Assembly (NCBI GenBank): GCA_902522915.1
Contig: CABYXQ010000003.1
Location: 1-54,006, forward strand
Direction of reading: 5' to 3'
From: an uncultured Pelagibacteraceae bacterium
GTDB lineage: Bacteria > Pseudomonadota > Alphaproteobacteria > Pelagibacterales > Pelagibacteraceae
DNA length: 54,006 nt
Under the pieces are notes generated by a model. That model ran no database searches. It was given only the letters and a program-made list of their open reading frames with translations, and had not been told where the DNA came from. The translations under genes were made by a program, and so were the position numbers. Positions 44,994-53,351 of the stretch are shown here, in pieces (position 1 is the stretch's first letter; every line of letters begins with the position of its first letter).

Positions 44994-45845
44994 TTACATA
45001 GAAGCGTCAAAACCAAAGTGCTTAATAGCAAGTTTGCTAATAATTCCTTTTTTTCTAGCTTTATCTATTGCTTTGTTGAAATCTTTTAAAAGTTGAGCGT
45101 CTCTTTTACCAATAGCATCATCTCCACCTTGTCTAATTCCAACACCTACTCCATTACCAAATGCACCACCTGAAAAAGTTGGTCCAACTAGTGTAACGGC
45201 TTCACCTGATTTATCAGCGTAATCTGTAAATGCAACTGCTGCAGCCAATGCAACATCACATCTTCCAGCTGTTAAATCTAGATTTACTTCATCTTGAGTT
45301 TTGTAAGTTCTAACCTTGATACTTCCAACATCACCTGACTCTAAGAAGTTTTGGTGGATCGTCCCTGTTTGAGTACAAACAGTTTTGCCAGCAAGTGCAC
45401 CTGTCAAAGTTTTAAGAGCTTTTTTAACATCAGATCCACCTAAAGATAAATTAATTCCTTCAGGAGTATCCATGCCTTCTAAACTTGAACCTTTCATTAC
45501 TGCAAGCGATGCAACTTCATCAGCATAACCTTGCGAAAAAGTAATAGTTTTTTGTCTTTCAGCTGTAATAGACATTCCAGCCATTATAGCATCAAACTTT
45601 CTCATCAATAAAGCAGGTATCATTCCATCCCAATCTTGCTCAACGATAGTACATTCATGTTTCATGATTGTACAAAGTTCATTAGCTAATTCTACCTCAA
45701 ACCCAATAAGATTACCGGAAGCATCTTTTGAGTTCCATGGAGGATAAGCACCTTCAGTTCCAATTTTTATTTTATCAGCATAAACATTACTGATTACCAA
45801 TAAAGAAGCTAGAACTGTTAAAATAGTTTTTTTGAATATATTCAT
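44994..45845 (-). CDS. polar (basic) amino acid ABC transporter substrate-binding protein
   Basis: A 283-residue periplasmic binding protein, SBP family 3. A signal peptide (MNIFKKTILTVLASLLVISNVYA) is followed by DKIKIGTEGAYPPWNSKDASGN, EQDWDGMIPALLMRKFDAIMAGMSIT and TGTIHQNFLESG. The nearest named relatives bind arginine, lysine, ornithine, histidine or octopine. AAAGGAGAAAATA upstream of the ATG is a strong Shine-Dalgarno. It lies 59 bp after the speDE fusion, so a basic amino acid or polyamine-linked substrate is attractive but unproven. Confidence 0.88.
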   Translation of the reverse strand: MNIFKKTILTVLASLLVISNVYADKIKIGTEGAYPPWNSKDASGNLIGFEVELANELCTIMKHECTIVEQDWDGMIPALLMRKFDAIMAGMSITAERQKTITFSQGYADEVASLAVMKGSSLEGMDTPEGINLSLGGSDVKKALKTLTGALAGKTVCTQTGTIHQNFLESGDVGSIKVRTYKTQDEVNLDLTAGRCDVALAAAVAFTDYADKSGEAVTLVGPTFSGGAFGNGVGVGIRQGGDDAIGKRDAQLLKDFNKAIDKARKKGIISKLAIKHFGFDASM

Positions 45846-45904
45846 TATTTTCTCCTTTAATTAGGGTCAATTATTTCACAAATTTAATAATTTAAAAAGA
45901 AAAA

Positions 45905-46945
45905 TTAATGATTTATTGACGATGAAAAATTCCAAGAACAATCAAAACTTGGGATATATACTCTAGATAATTTAGTATTTCCAAAATGATGGTTAAAAAC
46001 ATTTAGCCAATTTTCAACTTGTTTTGGTTTTTTATCTTGGCTTCCAACTTGAGCAGTAATAACACCTTTTGGTTTAAGAATTCTAATCATCGAGTCCATA
46101 TTTTTAGCAGCGAGATCTATACAAAATTGATCATCATTAAGATCAACAAAAATATGATCATAGGTGTCGTCATCAACAGATTTGATACTTTCAAATGCAT
46201 CGCCCCAGACACATTTTACAGAATTTTTTTCAGTAGATTTCTTTCCAATATCACCTAAATGTTTATTACAAACATCTACAACTTCAGGATCAAGTTCATA
46301 CCAGTCAATAAAACTAAATTTTTTAGAAATACATTCTCTTGCAACACCACCGTCTCCTCCTCCAATAATAGCTGCTTTGTCAGTATTATTATTTAAATTG
46401 AGTCCAGCTCCAACAAACGTAGAACTATATAAATGTTCATCTGTTGCAGCCACTTGAATTTCACCGTCTATAAATAATGATTTACCAAATTGTTCTAAGT
46501 CTAAAATTTCAATATGTTGACCTACCTTAGATTTAAAATCTTCCAAAACATCATTAACTACGTAAGCTTTTTGTAATCCTGGAGAACTATAAATATCATG
46601 ATAAAGAGATTTGGTGTCTCTATTAAATTCTTTAATTACTATTCTTTTATGCTCAAATTCTTTTTTGATAATATCAATTGCAACTGATGGACTTACTTTT
46701 GCACAAGTAAAGAAATCAAAACTGATTATCCCTTTTTCAGGAAATGTATGAAAACTAATATGACTTTCTGCTAGTAATGCTAATATTGTAAAACCCTGAG
46801 GCTCAAATTTATATTTAGAAATATTGAGTATTGTTACTTTTGCTGCTTTTGCAATATCATGAATTACCCTTTCAAATACAGATGGATCGTATTCTTTCGT
46901 TGTTCCAACAATATCTAGGGTTATATGTTCTCCAACTTTAGTCAT
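45905..46945 (-). CDS. S-adenosylmethionine decarboxylase-spermidine synthase fusion
   Basis: A 346-residue two-domain protein. Residues 1-125 are an AdoMet decarboxylase: Ser61 in LLAESHISFHTFPE is the expected self-cleavage/pyruvoyl Ser, with His66 and Cys81 (FFTCAKV) also kept. Residues 135-346 are an aminopropyltransferase with IIGGGDGGVARE, YELDPEVVDVC and HIFVDLNDDQF. Decarboxylated AdoMet made by the first half would feed the second, giving spermidine and MTA. The family's YHE substrate motif is changed (DEHLYSSTF), so the amine acceptor is uncertain. It lies 3 bp after the aldolase. Confidence 0.9.
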   Translation of the reverse strand: MTKVGEHITLDIVGTTKEYDPSVFERVIHDIAKAAKVTILNISKYKFEPQGFTILALLAESHISFHTFPEKGIISFDFFTCAKVSPSVAIDIIKKEFEHKRIVIKEFNRDTKSLYHDIYSSPGLQKAYVVNDVLEDFKSKVGQHIEILDLEQFGKSLFIDGEIQVAATDEHLYSSTFVGAGLNLNNNTDKAAIIGGGDGGVARECISKKFSFIDWYELDPEVVDVCNKHLGDIGKKSTEKNSVKCVWGDAFESIKSVDDDTYDHIFVDLNDDQFCIDLAAKNMDSMIRILKPKGVITAQVGSQDKKPKQVENWLNVFNHHFGNTKLSRVYIPSFDCSWNFSSSINH

Positions 46946-46948
46946 TGG

Positions 46949-47581
46949 TTATTCCCTCTTGTAATTTTTTGCTTTGGATAAAACTTTTTTCATTTCATTT
47001 AAAGAAAGAATCTTAGGCTTACCCAGTTTTAGAGACGTTATATACTGAAGGGATATATTTTCAACCTCTTCAGCTAGTTCAAAGGCTTTTGATAAATTAT
47101 TTTCAAATGCAATCTGTCCGTGATTAGCAATTAAACAAGCTTTTCTATTTTTTAATGCCTTTATAATATTTTTGGATAAATCTCTTGTGCCATAAGTAGC
47201 GTATTTTGCACATTTAATGTCATAACCACCAGCCATAGCAACCATATAGTGAAATGGTGGTATTCTCTTTTTGTGAGTAGAAATAGCTGTCGCATTTGTT
47301 GAATGAGCATGAACAATTGCTTTAGCTTTTTTTTTATTTAAATAAATATCTTGATGAAATTTCCACTCAGATGATGGAATACCTTTTTTTTTATCAAATG
47401 ATCCATCTAAATTAACAAAAACTATATCCTTATTTTTTAGTGATGAATATTTTTTTCCAGATGGAGTAATAAAAAAACCCTCTTTATATCTAGCTGATAT
47501 ATTACCAGATCTAAGGGATGATAATTTCCTGCTATTCAGCATTTTTGAATATTTGATTATTTCACGCTTTATTTTGCTCAT
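46949..47581 (-). CDS. class II aldolase (fuculose-phosphate aldolase-like), possible Ald2
   Basis: A 210-residue AraD/FucA-fold protein. Glu in IPSSEWKFHQDIY is the likely acid/base, and Zn ligands are His in VHAHSTNATA and the later His of ANHGQIA. RSGNISARY and ITPSGKKYSSL match fuculose-1-phosphate aldolases more than methylthioribulose-1-phosphate dehydratase (MtnB). It is directly upstream of speDE, and mtnA and mtnP are about 3-4 kb away. A role splitting methylthioribulose-1-phosphate to DHAP plus an aldehyde is therefore plausible. MtnB activity is the main alternative. Confidence 0.75.
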   Translation of the reverse strand: MSKIKREIIKYSKMLNSRKLSSLRSGNISARYKEGFFITPSGKKYSSLKNKDIVFVNLDGSFDKKKGIPSSEWKFHQDIYLNKKKAKAIVHAHSTNATAISTHKKRIPPFHYMVAMAGGYDIKCAKYATYGTRDLSKNIIKALKNRKACLIANHGQIAFENNLSKAFELAEEVENISLQYITSLKLGKPKILSLNEMKKVLSKAKNYKRE

Positions 47582-47635
47582 TAAAAAACATCTTGATTTT
47601 AGTTTAATTTCGGATGAGACTACATATTAATTAAA

Positions 47636-48997
47636 ATGACTGATACAATAAAATATTTTCTTGAAGAAAGCAAAATGCCAAAAACTTGGTATAATATTGC
47701 TGCTGATTTACCAAAACCAATGGAGCCTCCACTTCATCCAGGAACTTTAAAGCCAATTGGACCTGATGACCTAGCTCCTTTGTTTCCCATGGCTCTTATT
47801 GGACAAGAAGTGTCTCAAGATAGAGAAATAGAAATACCTGGGCCTGTTAGGGAAATTTATAAACAATGGAGACCATCACCATTGTATAGAGCAAGAAAAT
47901 TAGAAAAACATTTAGATACACCAGCAAAAATTTATTATAAGTACGAAGGTGTTAGCCCTTCTGGAAGTCACAAACCAAATACAGCAGTTGCTCAAGCTTT
48001 TTACAATAAAGAAGAAGGTACAAAAAAAATAACCACTGAAACAGGAGCTGGACAATGGGGAACATCCTTAGCGTTCGCATGTAAATTGTTTGGAATTGAG
48101 TTAGATGTATACATGGTAAAAGTAAGTTTTGAACAAAAACCATATAGAAAACTTGTTATGCAAACTTATGGAGCTAGATGTGTTGCAAGTCCTTCAAATG
48201 AAACAGATAGTGGAAAAGCGATTTTAGCAAAAGACCCTAACAATACTGGAAGTTTAGGAATAGCTATTTCTGAGGCAGTTGAAATGGCTGCAAAAAATCC
48301 TGATACAAAGTATGCATTAGGAAGTGTTTTAAATCATGTTTTAATGCATCAAACTATTGTGGGTAATGAAGCACTATTACAAATGGAAATGGCTGATGAT
48401 TATCCTGATATTTTGGTTGGTTGCACAGGAGGTGGAAGTAATTTTTCAGGATTAGTAAATCCATTTTTAGGAAAAAATTTTCGAGAAGGAAAAAAAACAA
48501 GAGTTATTGCATGTGAACCAAAATCATGTCCAACATTGACTGAAGGTAAATTTGTTTATGATTTTGGAGATACTGGAAAATTAACACCTTTAGTTAAAAT
48601 GCATACTTTAGGATCACAATTTATTCCACCAGCAACTCACTCTGGAGGTTTGAGATACCACGGTATGGCTCCATTGGTTAGTCACTTAAAAGAAATTAAC
48701 GCAATCGAAGCAAAAGCATATGGACAAAAGGAATGTTTTGAAGCTGGAGTTAATTTTGCAAGAACTGAGGGTATAGTTCCAGCTCCTGAGGCAACGCATG
48801 CAGTTAAAGGTGCTATTGATGCTGCTTTAGAATGTAAAAAAAATGGTGAGTCTAAAACAATATTATTCAATTTATGTGGTCATGGTCATTTTGACATGAA
48901 AGCATATGGTGATTTCTTCGAAGGAAGCTTAGCAGAAGATAAGTTTGATAAGGGAAGTATGGATAAAGCTTTAGAAGACCTTCCAAAAATTGCATAA
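47636..48997 (+). CDS. TrpB2-type tryptophan synthase beta-like protein
   Basis: A 453-residue PLP enzyme of fold type II. The PLP Lys is in PSGSHKPNTAVAQAF, the phosphate-binding loop is VGCTGGGSNFSG. The long N-terminal extension (PPLHPGTLKPIGPDDLAPLFP) and GQEVSQDREIEIPGPVREIY are TrpB2 features. TrpB2 can make tryptophan from indole and serine, but its in vivo role may differ. There is no trpA beside it. It is divergent from the aldolase gene with 54 bp between starts. Confidence 0.87.
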   Translation: MTDTIKYFLEESKMPKTWYNIAADLPKPMEPPLHPGTLKPIGPDDLAPLFPMALIGQEVSQDREIEIPGPVREIYKQWRPSPLYRARKLEKHLDTPAKIYYKYEGVSPSGSHKPNTAVAQAFYNKEEGTKKITTETGAGQWGTSLAFACKLFGIELDVYMVKVSFEQKPYRKLVMQTYGARCVASPSNETDSGKAILAKDPNNTGSLGIAISEAVEMAAKNPDTKYALGSVLNHVLMHQTIVGNEALLQMEMADDYPDILVGCTGGGSNFSGLVNPFLGKNFREGKKTRVIACEPKSCPTLTEGKFVYDFGDTGKLTPLVKMHTLGSQFIPPATHSGGLRYHGMAPLVSHLKEINAIEAKAYGQKECFEAGVNFARTEGIVPAPEATHAVKGAIDAALECKKNGESKTILFNLCGHGHFDMKAYGDFFEGSLAEDKFDKGSMDKALEDLPKIA

Positions 48998-49005
48998 TTT
49001 TTAAA

Positions 49006-50109
49006 TTGAGTTTAATCAAACCATTTAAAGGTATAATACCACAAAAAAAATTTGTTAAAGAAACATCTTTTCCTAATATTAATTATATAAATAATTATAA
49101 AAAAAATAAAAAATTAAATTTCCTTAATATTCTTAATAATAAGAGCATTTATAAAGCTAAGCAAATGCTACTTAAACTAGAAGAAAAAAAAATTATTAAA
49201 GAAGATAATTCAGAGCATTTTTATCTATATAAAATTACAAACAAAAAAAAGATATTATTTGGCATTGTGGGAAAAATTAATCTTCAAAACTATGATGACA
49301 AAAAAATTTTGGGACATGAAAAAACTTTTTCTGAAAGAATAAAAGAAAGAAAAGAACAGTTATTAAAATTTAAAAATCAAATAACTCCTATATATACAGC
49401 ATATAAAATAAGCAAAATATTTCATACCAAATTAAAACTACTTTTTAAATCTAAGCCTAATTACAGCCTAAAATCAAAAGATAAATGTAAACATGAGCTT
49501 TGGGTAGTTAATAAACCAAGACTAATAAAATCAGTTCAAAATTATGTTAATAAAATAAGAAAAATTTATATATGTGATGGACATCACAGAGTTCAGGCTA
49601 TGTTAAAAAGTAGAAGAAAAATTGCACCGATGATTATTGCTTTTCCTTATGAGCAAGTAAATATTTTAGATTATAATAGAGTTGTAAAGACAAGTTTAAA
49701 TTTTGAAAAAATTAATAAAATAATTTCAAAAAACTTTTTTATAAAAAATTTAAAACATAATAATATTCTTAAAAAAGGTGAAATTGAAATGTATTTAAAT
49801 AAAACTTGGTATTTACTTAAGCCCTTTAAAAAATCTAAAGATTTAGACGTAACAGTATTAAAAAAATTAATTCTAGATAGAATTTTAATAAATAATAAGA
49901 ATTTAAAATTTATTTCAGGAATCAAAGGCAAAAAAGCCTTAGAAAAACTTGCAAATACAAAAAAATATAATTTAGCATTTAAATTATATCCTACAGACAT
50001 ATCTCAAGTAATTTCATTTGCAGAAAATAAAAAGTTCATGCCACAAAAATCTACCTGGTTTCACCCCAAACCACTTGATGGATTTATTTGCTCTAAAATT
50101 ATTTCTTAA
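49006..50109 (+). CDS. DUF1015-family protein
   Basis: A 367-residue, very Lys-rich protein starting with TTG. LIKPFKGIIPQKKFV at the start, GHEKTFSERIKERKEQL and especially YICDGHHRVQAM identify DUF1015. The function is unknown; relatives are often near amino acid or serine metabolism genes. It begins 8 bp after trpB2, suggesting one transcript. Its 3' end overlaps convergent mtnA by 11 bp. Confidence 0.82.
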   Translation: MSLIKPFKGIIPQKKFVKETSFPNINYINNYKKNKKLNFLNILNNKSIYKAKQMLLKLEEKKIIKEDNSEHFYLYKITNKKKILFGIVGKINLQNYDDKKILGHEKTFSERIKERKEQLLKFKNQITPIYTAYKISKIFHTKLKLLFKSKPNYSLKSKDKCKHELWVVNKPRLIKSVQNYVNKIRKIYICDGHHRVQAMLKSRRKIAPMIIAFPYEQVNILDYNRVVKTSLNFEKINKIISKNFFIKNLKHNNILKKGEIEMYLNKTWYLLKPFKKSKDLDVTVLKKLILDRILINNKNLKFISGIKGKKALEKLANTKKYNLAFKLYPTDISQVISFAENKKFMPQKSTWFHPKPLDGFICSKIIS

Positions 50110-51172
50110 ATAATTTTTTTAAGCCATTGAATGATGCTTTTGAAATCCCTCTTTCTGTAATTAGTCCCGTTACATATTTTGCTGGTGTTACATCAAAAGC
50201 TAAATTCATTGCCTTACTTTTATTTGGATAAATTAAAACTTTTCTAATTTCATTATTTTCATCAATTCCTTCAACATATGATAATTCTTCAGAATTTCTT
50301 TTTTCGATAGGAATATCTTTTGCATCTTTAATATCCCAATCTATTGTTGAACTTGGAAGTGCAACGTAAAAAGGAACATTATTATCATGAGCTGCTAAAG
50401 CTTTAAGGTAAGTGCCTATTTTGTTACAAACATCTCCATTTGATAAAGTTCTATCAGTTCCAACTATACACATATCAACATCACCTCTTTGCATTAAAAT
50501 ACCCCCTGTGTTATCAGCTATAATCGTATTTGGTATTTCTTCTTCATTTAGCTCATAAGAAGTTAAATTTGCACCTTGGTTTCTTGGTCTTGTTTCATCT
50601 ACCCATACATGTACCGGTATACCTTTCTTATGAGCATGATAAATTGGTGATGTTGCAGTTCCCCAATTAATTGTCGCTAACCAACCTGCATTACAATGTG
50701 TTAATATATTTACTGTATCTTTCTTTTTGCTATAAATTTTTTCAATTATTTTTAGTCCATTAATACCTATATTTTCACAAAACTTTTCATCTTCACTACA
50801 TATTTCTTTGGCTTCATTTAAAGCTATATCTAAAATTTTATCACTATTAATTCCTGATAATTTTTTCATCATACGATCTACTGCCCATTTTAAATTTATT
50901 GCTGTAGGTCTAGATTGGATTAAATCTTCTGAGCTTTTTTTAATAAATTGTTGATCGTTATTATTTTGAATAGCTAGTACAATTCCATATGCAGCTGTTG
51001 CACCAATCAGAGGTGCTCCTCTTACCTCCATTGTTTTAATAGCATTAATTGCATCTTTTATTGTTTTAAGTTCTTTAACAACAAATTGATGTGGAAGTTT
51101 TGTTTGATCTATAATTTTGACAACTTTTTTTTCAAACCAAATAGTACGATATTCTTTGCCTTCAATTTTCAT
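50099..51172 (-). CDS. mtnA: S-methyl-5-thioribose-1-phosphate isomerase
   Basis: A 357-residue eIF2B-like isomerase with MEVRGAPLIGATAAYG, NILTHCNAGWLATINWGTATSP (catalytic Cys) and IVGTDRTLSNGDVCNKIGTY (catalytic Asp). It turns methylthioribose-1-phosphate into methylthioribulose-1-phosphate. It lies 36 bp after mtnP in the same direction. mtnK is not needed if MtnP is a phosphorylase. No mtnC, mtnD or mtnB-like salvage genes are in the window apart from the aldolase candidate. Confidence 0.93.
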   Translation of the reverse strand: MKIEGKEYRTIWFEKKVVKIIDQTKLPHQFVVKELKTIKDAINAIKTMEVRGAPLIGATAAYGIVLAIQNNNDQQFIKKSSEDLIQSRPTAINLKWAVDRMMKKLSGINSDKILDIALNEAKEICSEDEKFCENIGINGLKIIEKIYSKKKDTVNILTHCNAGWLATINWGTATSPIYHAHKKGIPVHVWVDETRPRNQGANLTSYELNEEEIPNTIIADNTGGILMQRGDVDMCIVGTDRTLSNGDVCNKIGTYLKALAAHDNNVPFYVALPSSTIDWDIKDAKDIPIEKRNSEELSYVEGIDENNEIRKVLIYPNKSKAMNLAFDVTPAKYVTGLITERGISKASFNGLKKLFKK

Positions 51173-51208
51173 TTAATAATAACTTTGCTCTTTAATATAT
51201 TTTTTCAT

Positions 51209-52078
51209 TTATTTAAGAACTCTTCCTGCTATTATTTTAAGTTTTTTTATTGTTTTCTTTGTTCTTTTTTCAGGTGCTGTAATTATTGCTACATCCAAAC
51301 AATTATTTGTTGGATCATTTGGATCAATATGATCTTCAAAATTATCAATTAAATTTTTAATCATTACTTTTGCTTTTTCAGCATTACCTAACAAAACTTT
51401 AATTACTTGCTGAACATCAACATTTTTATGATCAGGATGCCAACAATCAAAATCTGTTACCATTGATACGGATGCATACCTTATCTCTGCTTCTCTAGCG
51501 AGTTTTGCCTCAGGCATATTAGTCATTCCAATAACATCTGCTTTCCATGATCTATATAAATTAGACTCTGCGAGTGTTGAAAATTGTGGTCCTTCCATTA
51601 CTACATAAGTGCCATTTCTTTGGTATTCTATATTTGATTTTTTAATTGCGGCTTCACATGCATTCATTAAACCATTCGAAGTTGGATGAGCCATTGAAAC
51701 ATGAGTTACAATCTCATTATCAAAAAATGTTTTATTTCTTGCAAAAGTTCTATCAATAAATTGATCAACAATAACAAATTTTCCAGGTATTAAATCTTCT
51801 TTAAGAGATCCCACTGCTGATACAGAAACTATATCTGTTATACCTAGTTCTTTAAGAGCGGCAATATTAGCTCTAAAATTTATATTTGAGGGATTAATAA
51901 AGTGACCCCTTCCATGCCTAGGTAAAAAATAAACCTCTTTGCTATTATAATGAGTTTTTAAAATTTGATCTGAAGGTTTTCCCCATGAAGTATTTATATC
52001 AAGCAATTCTCTATCTTTAAATTCCTCAACATCATAAAGACCACTTCCACCAATAATTGCTAATTTATTTGTTGTCAT
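51209..52078 (-). CDS. mtnP: 5'-methylthioadenosine phosphorylase
   Basis: A 289-residue nucleoside phosphorylase: LAIIGGSGLYDV, FLPRHGRGHFINPS, VSAVGSLKEDL, VMEGPQFSTLAESNLYRSW, VIGMTNMPEAKLAREAEI and VTDFDCWH, the last region being MTA-phosphorylase-like rather than purine-nucleoside-phosphorylase-like. It splits MTA into adenine and methylthioribose-1-phosphate. It is divergent from apt, whose enzyme uses the adenine, with 41 bp between starts, and upstream of mtnA. Confidence 0.93.
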   Translation of the reverse strand: MTTNKLAIIGGSGLYDVEEFKDRELLDINTSWGKPSDQILKTHYNSKEVYFLPRHGRGHFINPSNINFRANIAALKELGITDIVSVSAVGSLKEDLIPGKFVIVDQFIDRTFARNKTFFDNEIVTHVSMAHPTSNGLMNACEAAIKKSNIEYQRNGTYVVMEGPQFSTLAESNLYRSWKADVIGMTNMPEAKLAREAEIRYASVSMVTDFDCWHPDHKNVDVQQVIKVLLGNAEKAKVMIKNLIDNFEDHIDPNDPTNNCLDVAIITAPEKRTKKTIKKLKIIAGRVLK

Positions 52079-52119
52079 AGTCTAAAAATTATTTATTTAT
52101 ACTTTAATATTTAACTATT

Positions 52120-52647
52120 ATGAATTTAAAAAATTATATTAGATCTATTCCAGATTATCCGAAAAAAGGTATTTTATTTAGAGATATTACTACCTTAATT
52201 AAAGATGAAAATGCATTTGCTGAAACTATTAATCAAATAGTTGAACGTTCAAAAAAATATAATTTTACTAAAATTGCTGCAATCGAATCTCGTGGTTTTG
52301 TTTTTGCTTCTGCCGTTTCTTATATTCTAAAAAAACCATTTATTATGCTTAGAAAAAAAAATAAATTGCCTGCTGATGTTCATTCTGTTGATTTTGAGTT
52401 AGAATACGGCACAGCAACAATCGAGGTTCATAAAGACTCTTTAGATCATAATGACACAGTATTAATAATTGATGATTTAATTGCAACAGGTGGTACTGCC
52501 GAAGCTGCTGCAAAACTTATTGAAATGTCGAAAGGAAAGGTTGCTGCTTATATTTTTGTTATAAATTTATTTGATTTAGGTGGATGTGATAAACTAGTTA
52601 AAAAAAACTATAAAATTGAAAATTTAATTGAATTTCCTGGTCATTAA
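52120..52647 (+). CDS. apt: adenine phosphoribosyltransferase
   Basis: A 175-residue type I PRTase. SIPDYPKKGILFRDITTLI at the N-terminus, AAIESRGFVFASAVSY and the PRPP loop VLIIDDLIATGGTAEAA are diagnostic. It makes AMP from adenine and PRPP. Its placement back to back with mtnP fits adenine recovery from MTA. It converges on the FkbM gene with an 8-bp gap. Confidence 0.95.
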   Translation: MNLKNYIRSIPDYPKKGILFRDITTLIKDENAFAETINQIVERSKKYNFTKIAAIESRGFVFASAVSYILKKPFIMLRKKNKLPADVHSVDFELEYGTATIEVHKDSLDHNDTVLIIDDLIATGGTAEAAAKLIEMSKGKVAAYIFVINLFDLGGCDKLVKKNYKIENLIEFPGH

Positions 52648-52655
52648 TAAAACTT

Positions 52656-53351
52656 TTATACACTCATTATTTTATTTACTTTATCCTTTAATTTTAAATC
52701 AATATACAGACAAGTTACACCATACTTAGATGCAAGAAAATATCCACTTTTAACTAACAGTTCATGAATATTTGAATTTAGTGTTTCTTTTATATCGTAA
52801 ATATTATCTTCAATGCTAATCAATTTAGGCTGAAATTTAGAAAAACTAAAATCAGAGATAACATTAAATTCGTTTCCTTCAACATCGACATTTAAAAAAT
52901 CAATTTTTTCAATATTATATTTTTCTAACAGGGTATCTAATTTATAGGATTCTATTTCAACTTTATTTTCATTTATATTGGTTAATGAATTTTGTTGATT
53001 AATTAATCCGTTTTCATAGTAATGAGTTTTTCCATTAGTATTTGAAATTGCGCCTCTTACATTGATATCATTAGGTCTTGATATATTAAATAGATCAATC
53101 GATATTTGACTTAAATCAACATTTAAACCACTCCATCCATTTTTATAAAGATAATTAGTTAAAGATCCTTTAATTGGATGATAGCATCCAATATCTACAT
53201 AAAAACCTTTTTTAAACTCTTTAAAAAATCTTCTTATAAAAATGTCTTCTCCATATTCACCTAGGTGTGAGTTTTTAAATGAATTTTTAAATATTTTTAA
53301 TCTCTTATAAAAAAAGTAAAAAAAAGAATTTTTAATTAAATCTTTTTTCAT
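52656..53351 (-). CDS. FkbM-family methyltransferase
   Basis: A 231-residue class I methyltransferase with GFYVDIGCYHPIKGSLTNYL (SAM motif I), GLNVDLSQISIDLF, IDFLNVDVEGNEFNVI and PKLISIEDN, which are FkbM hallmarks. Relatives O-methylate sugars or polyketides. It overlaps the GT2 gene by 4 bp (ATGA), so a glycan substrate is likely. The specific target is unknown. Confidence 0.85.
   Translation of the reverse strand: MKKDLIKNSFFYFFYKRLKIFKNSFKNSHLGEYGEDIFIRRFFKEFKKGFYVDIGCYHPIKGSLTNYLYKNGWSGLNVDLSQISIDLFNISRPNDINVRGAISNTNGKTHYYENGLINQQNSLTNINENKVEIESYKLDTLLEKYNIEKIDFLNVDVEGNEFNVISDFSFSKFQPKLISIEDNIYDIKETLNSNIHELLVKSGYFLASKYGVTCLYIDLKLKDKVNKIMSV

Noticed and set aside
46949-47581. Calling the class II aldolase mtnB outright
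   Set aside because: The motifs resemble fuculose-phosphate aldolases more closely, and no mtnC/mtnD is present; both options are left open.
49671-50000. 109-residue minus-strand ORF inside the DUF1015 gene, and similar antisense ORFs (8160-8456, 1350-1607, 46164-46457, 51086-51352)
   Set aside because: They are shadows opposite well-supported genes, with low-complexity Phe/Ile/Leu/Ser composition and no recognisable motif.
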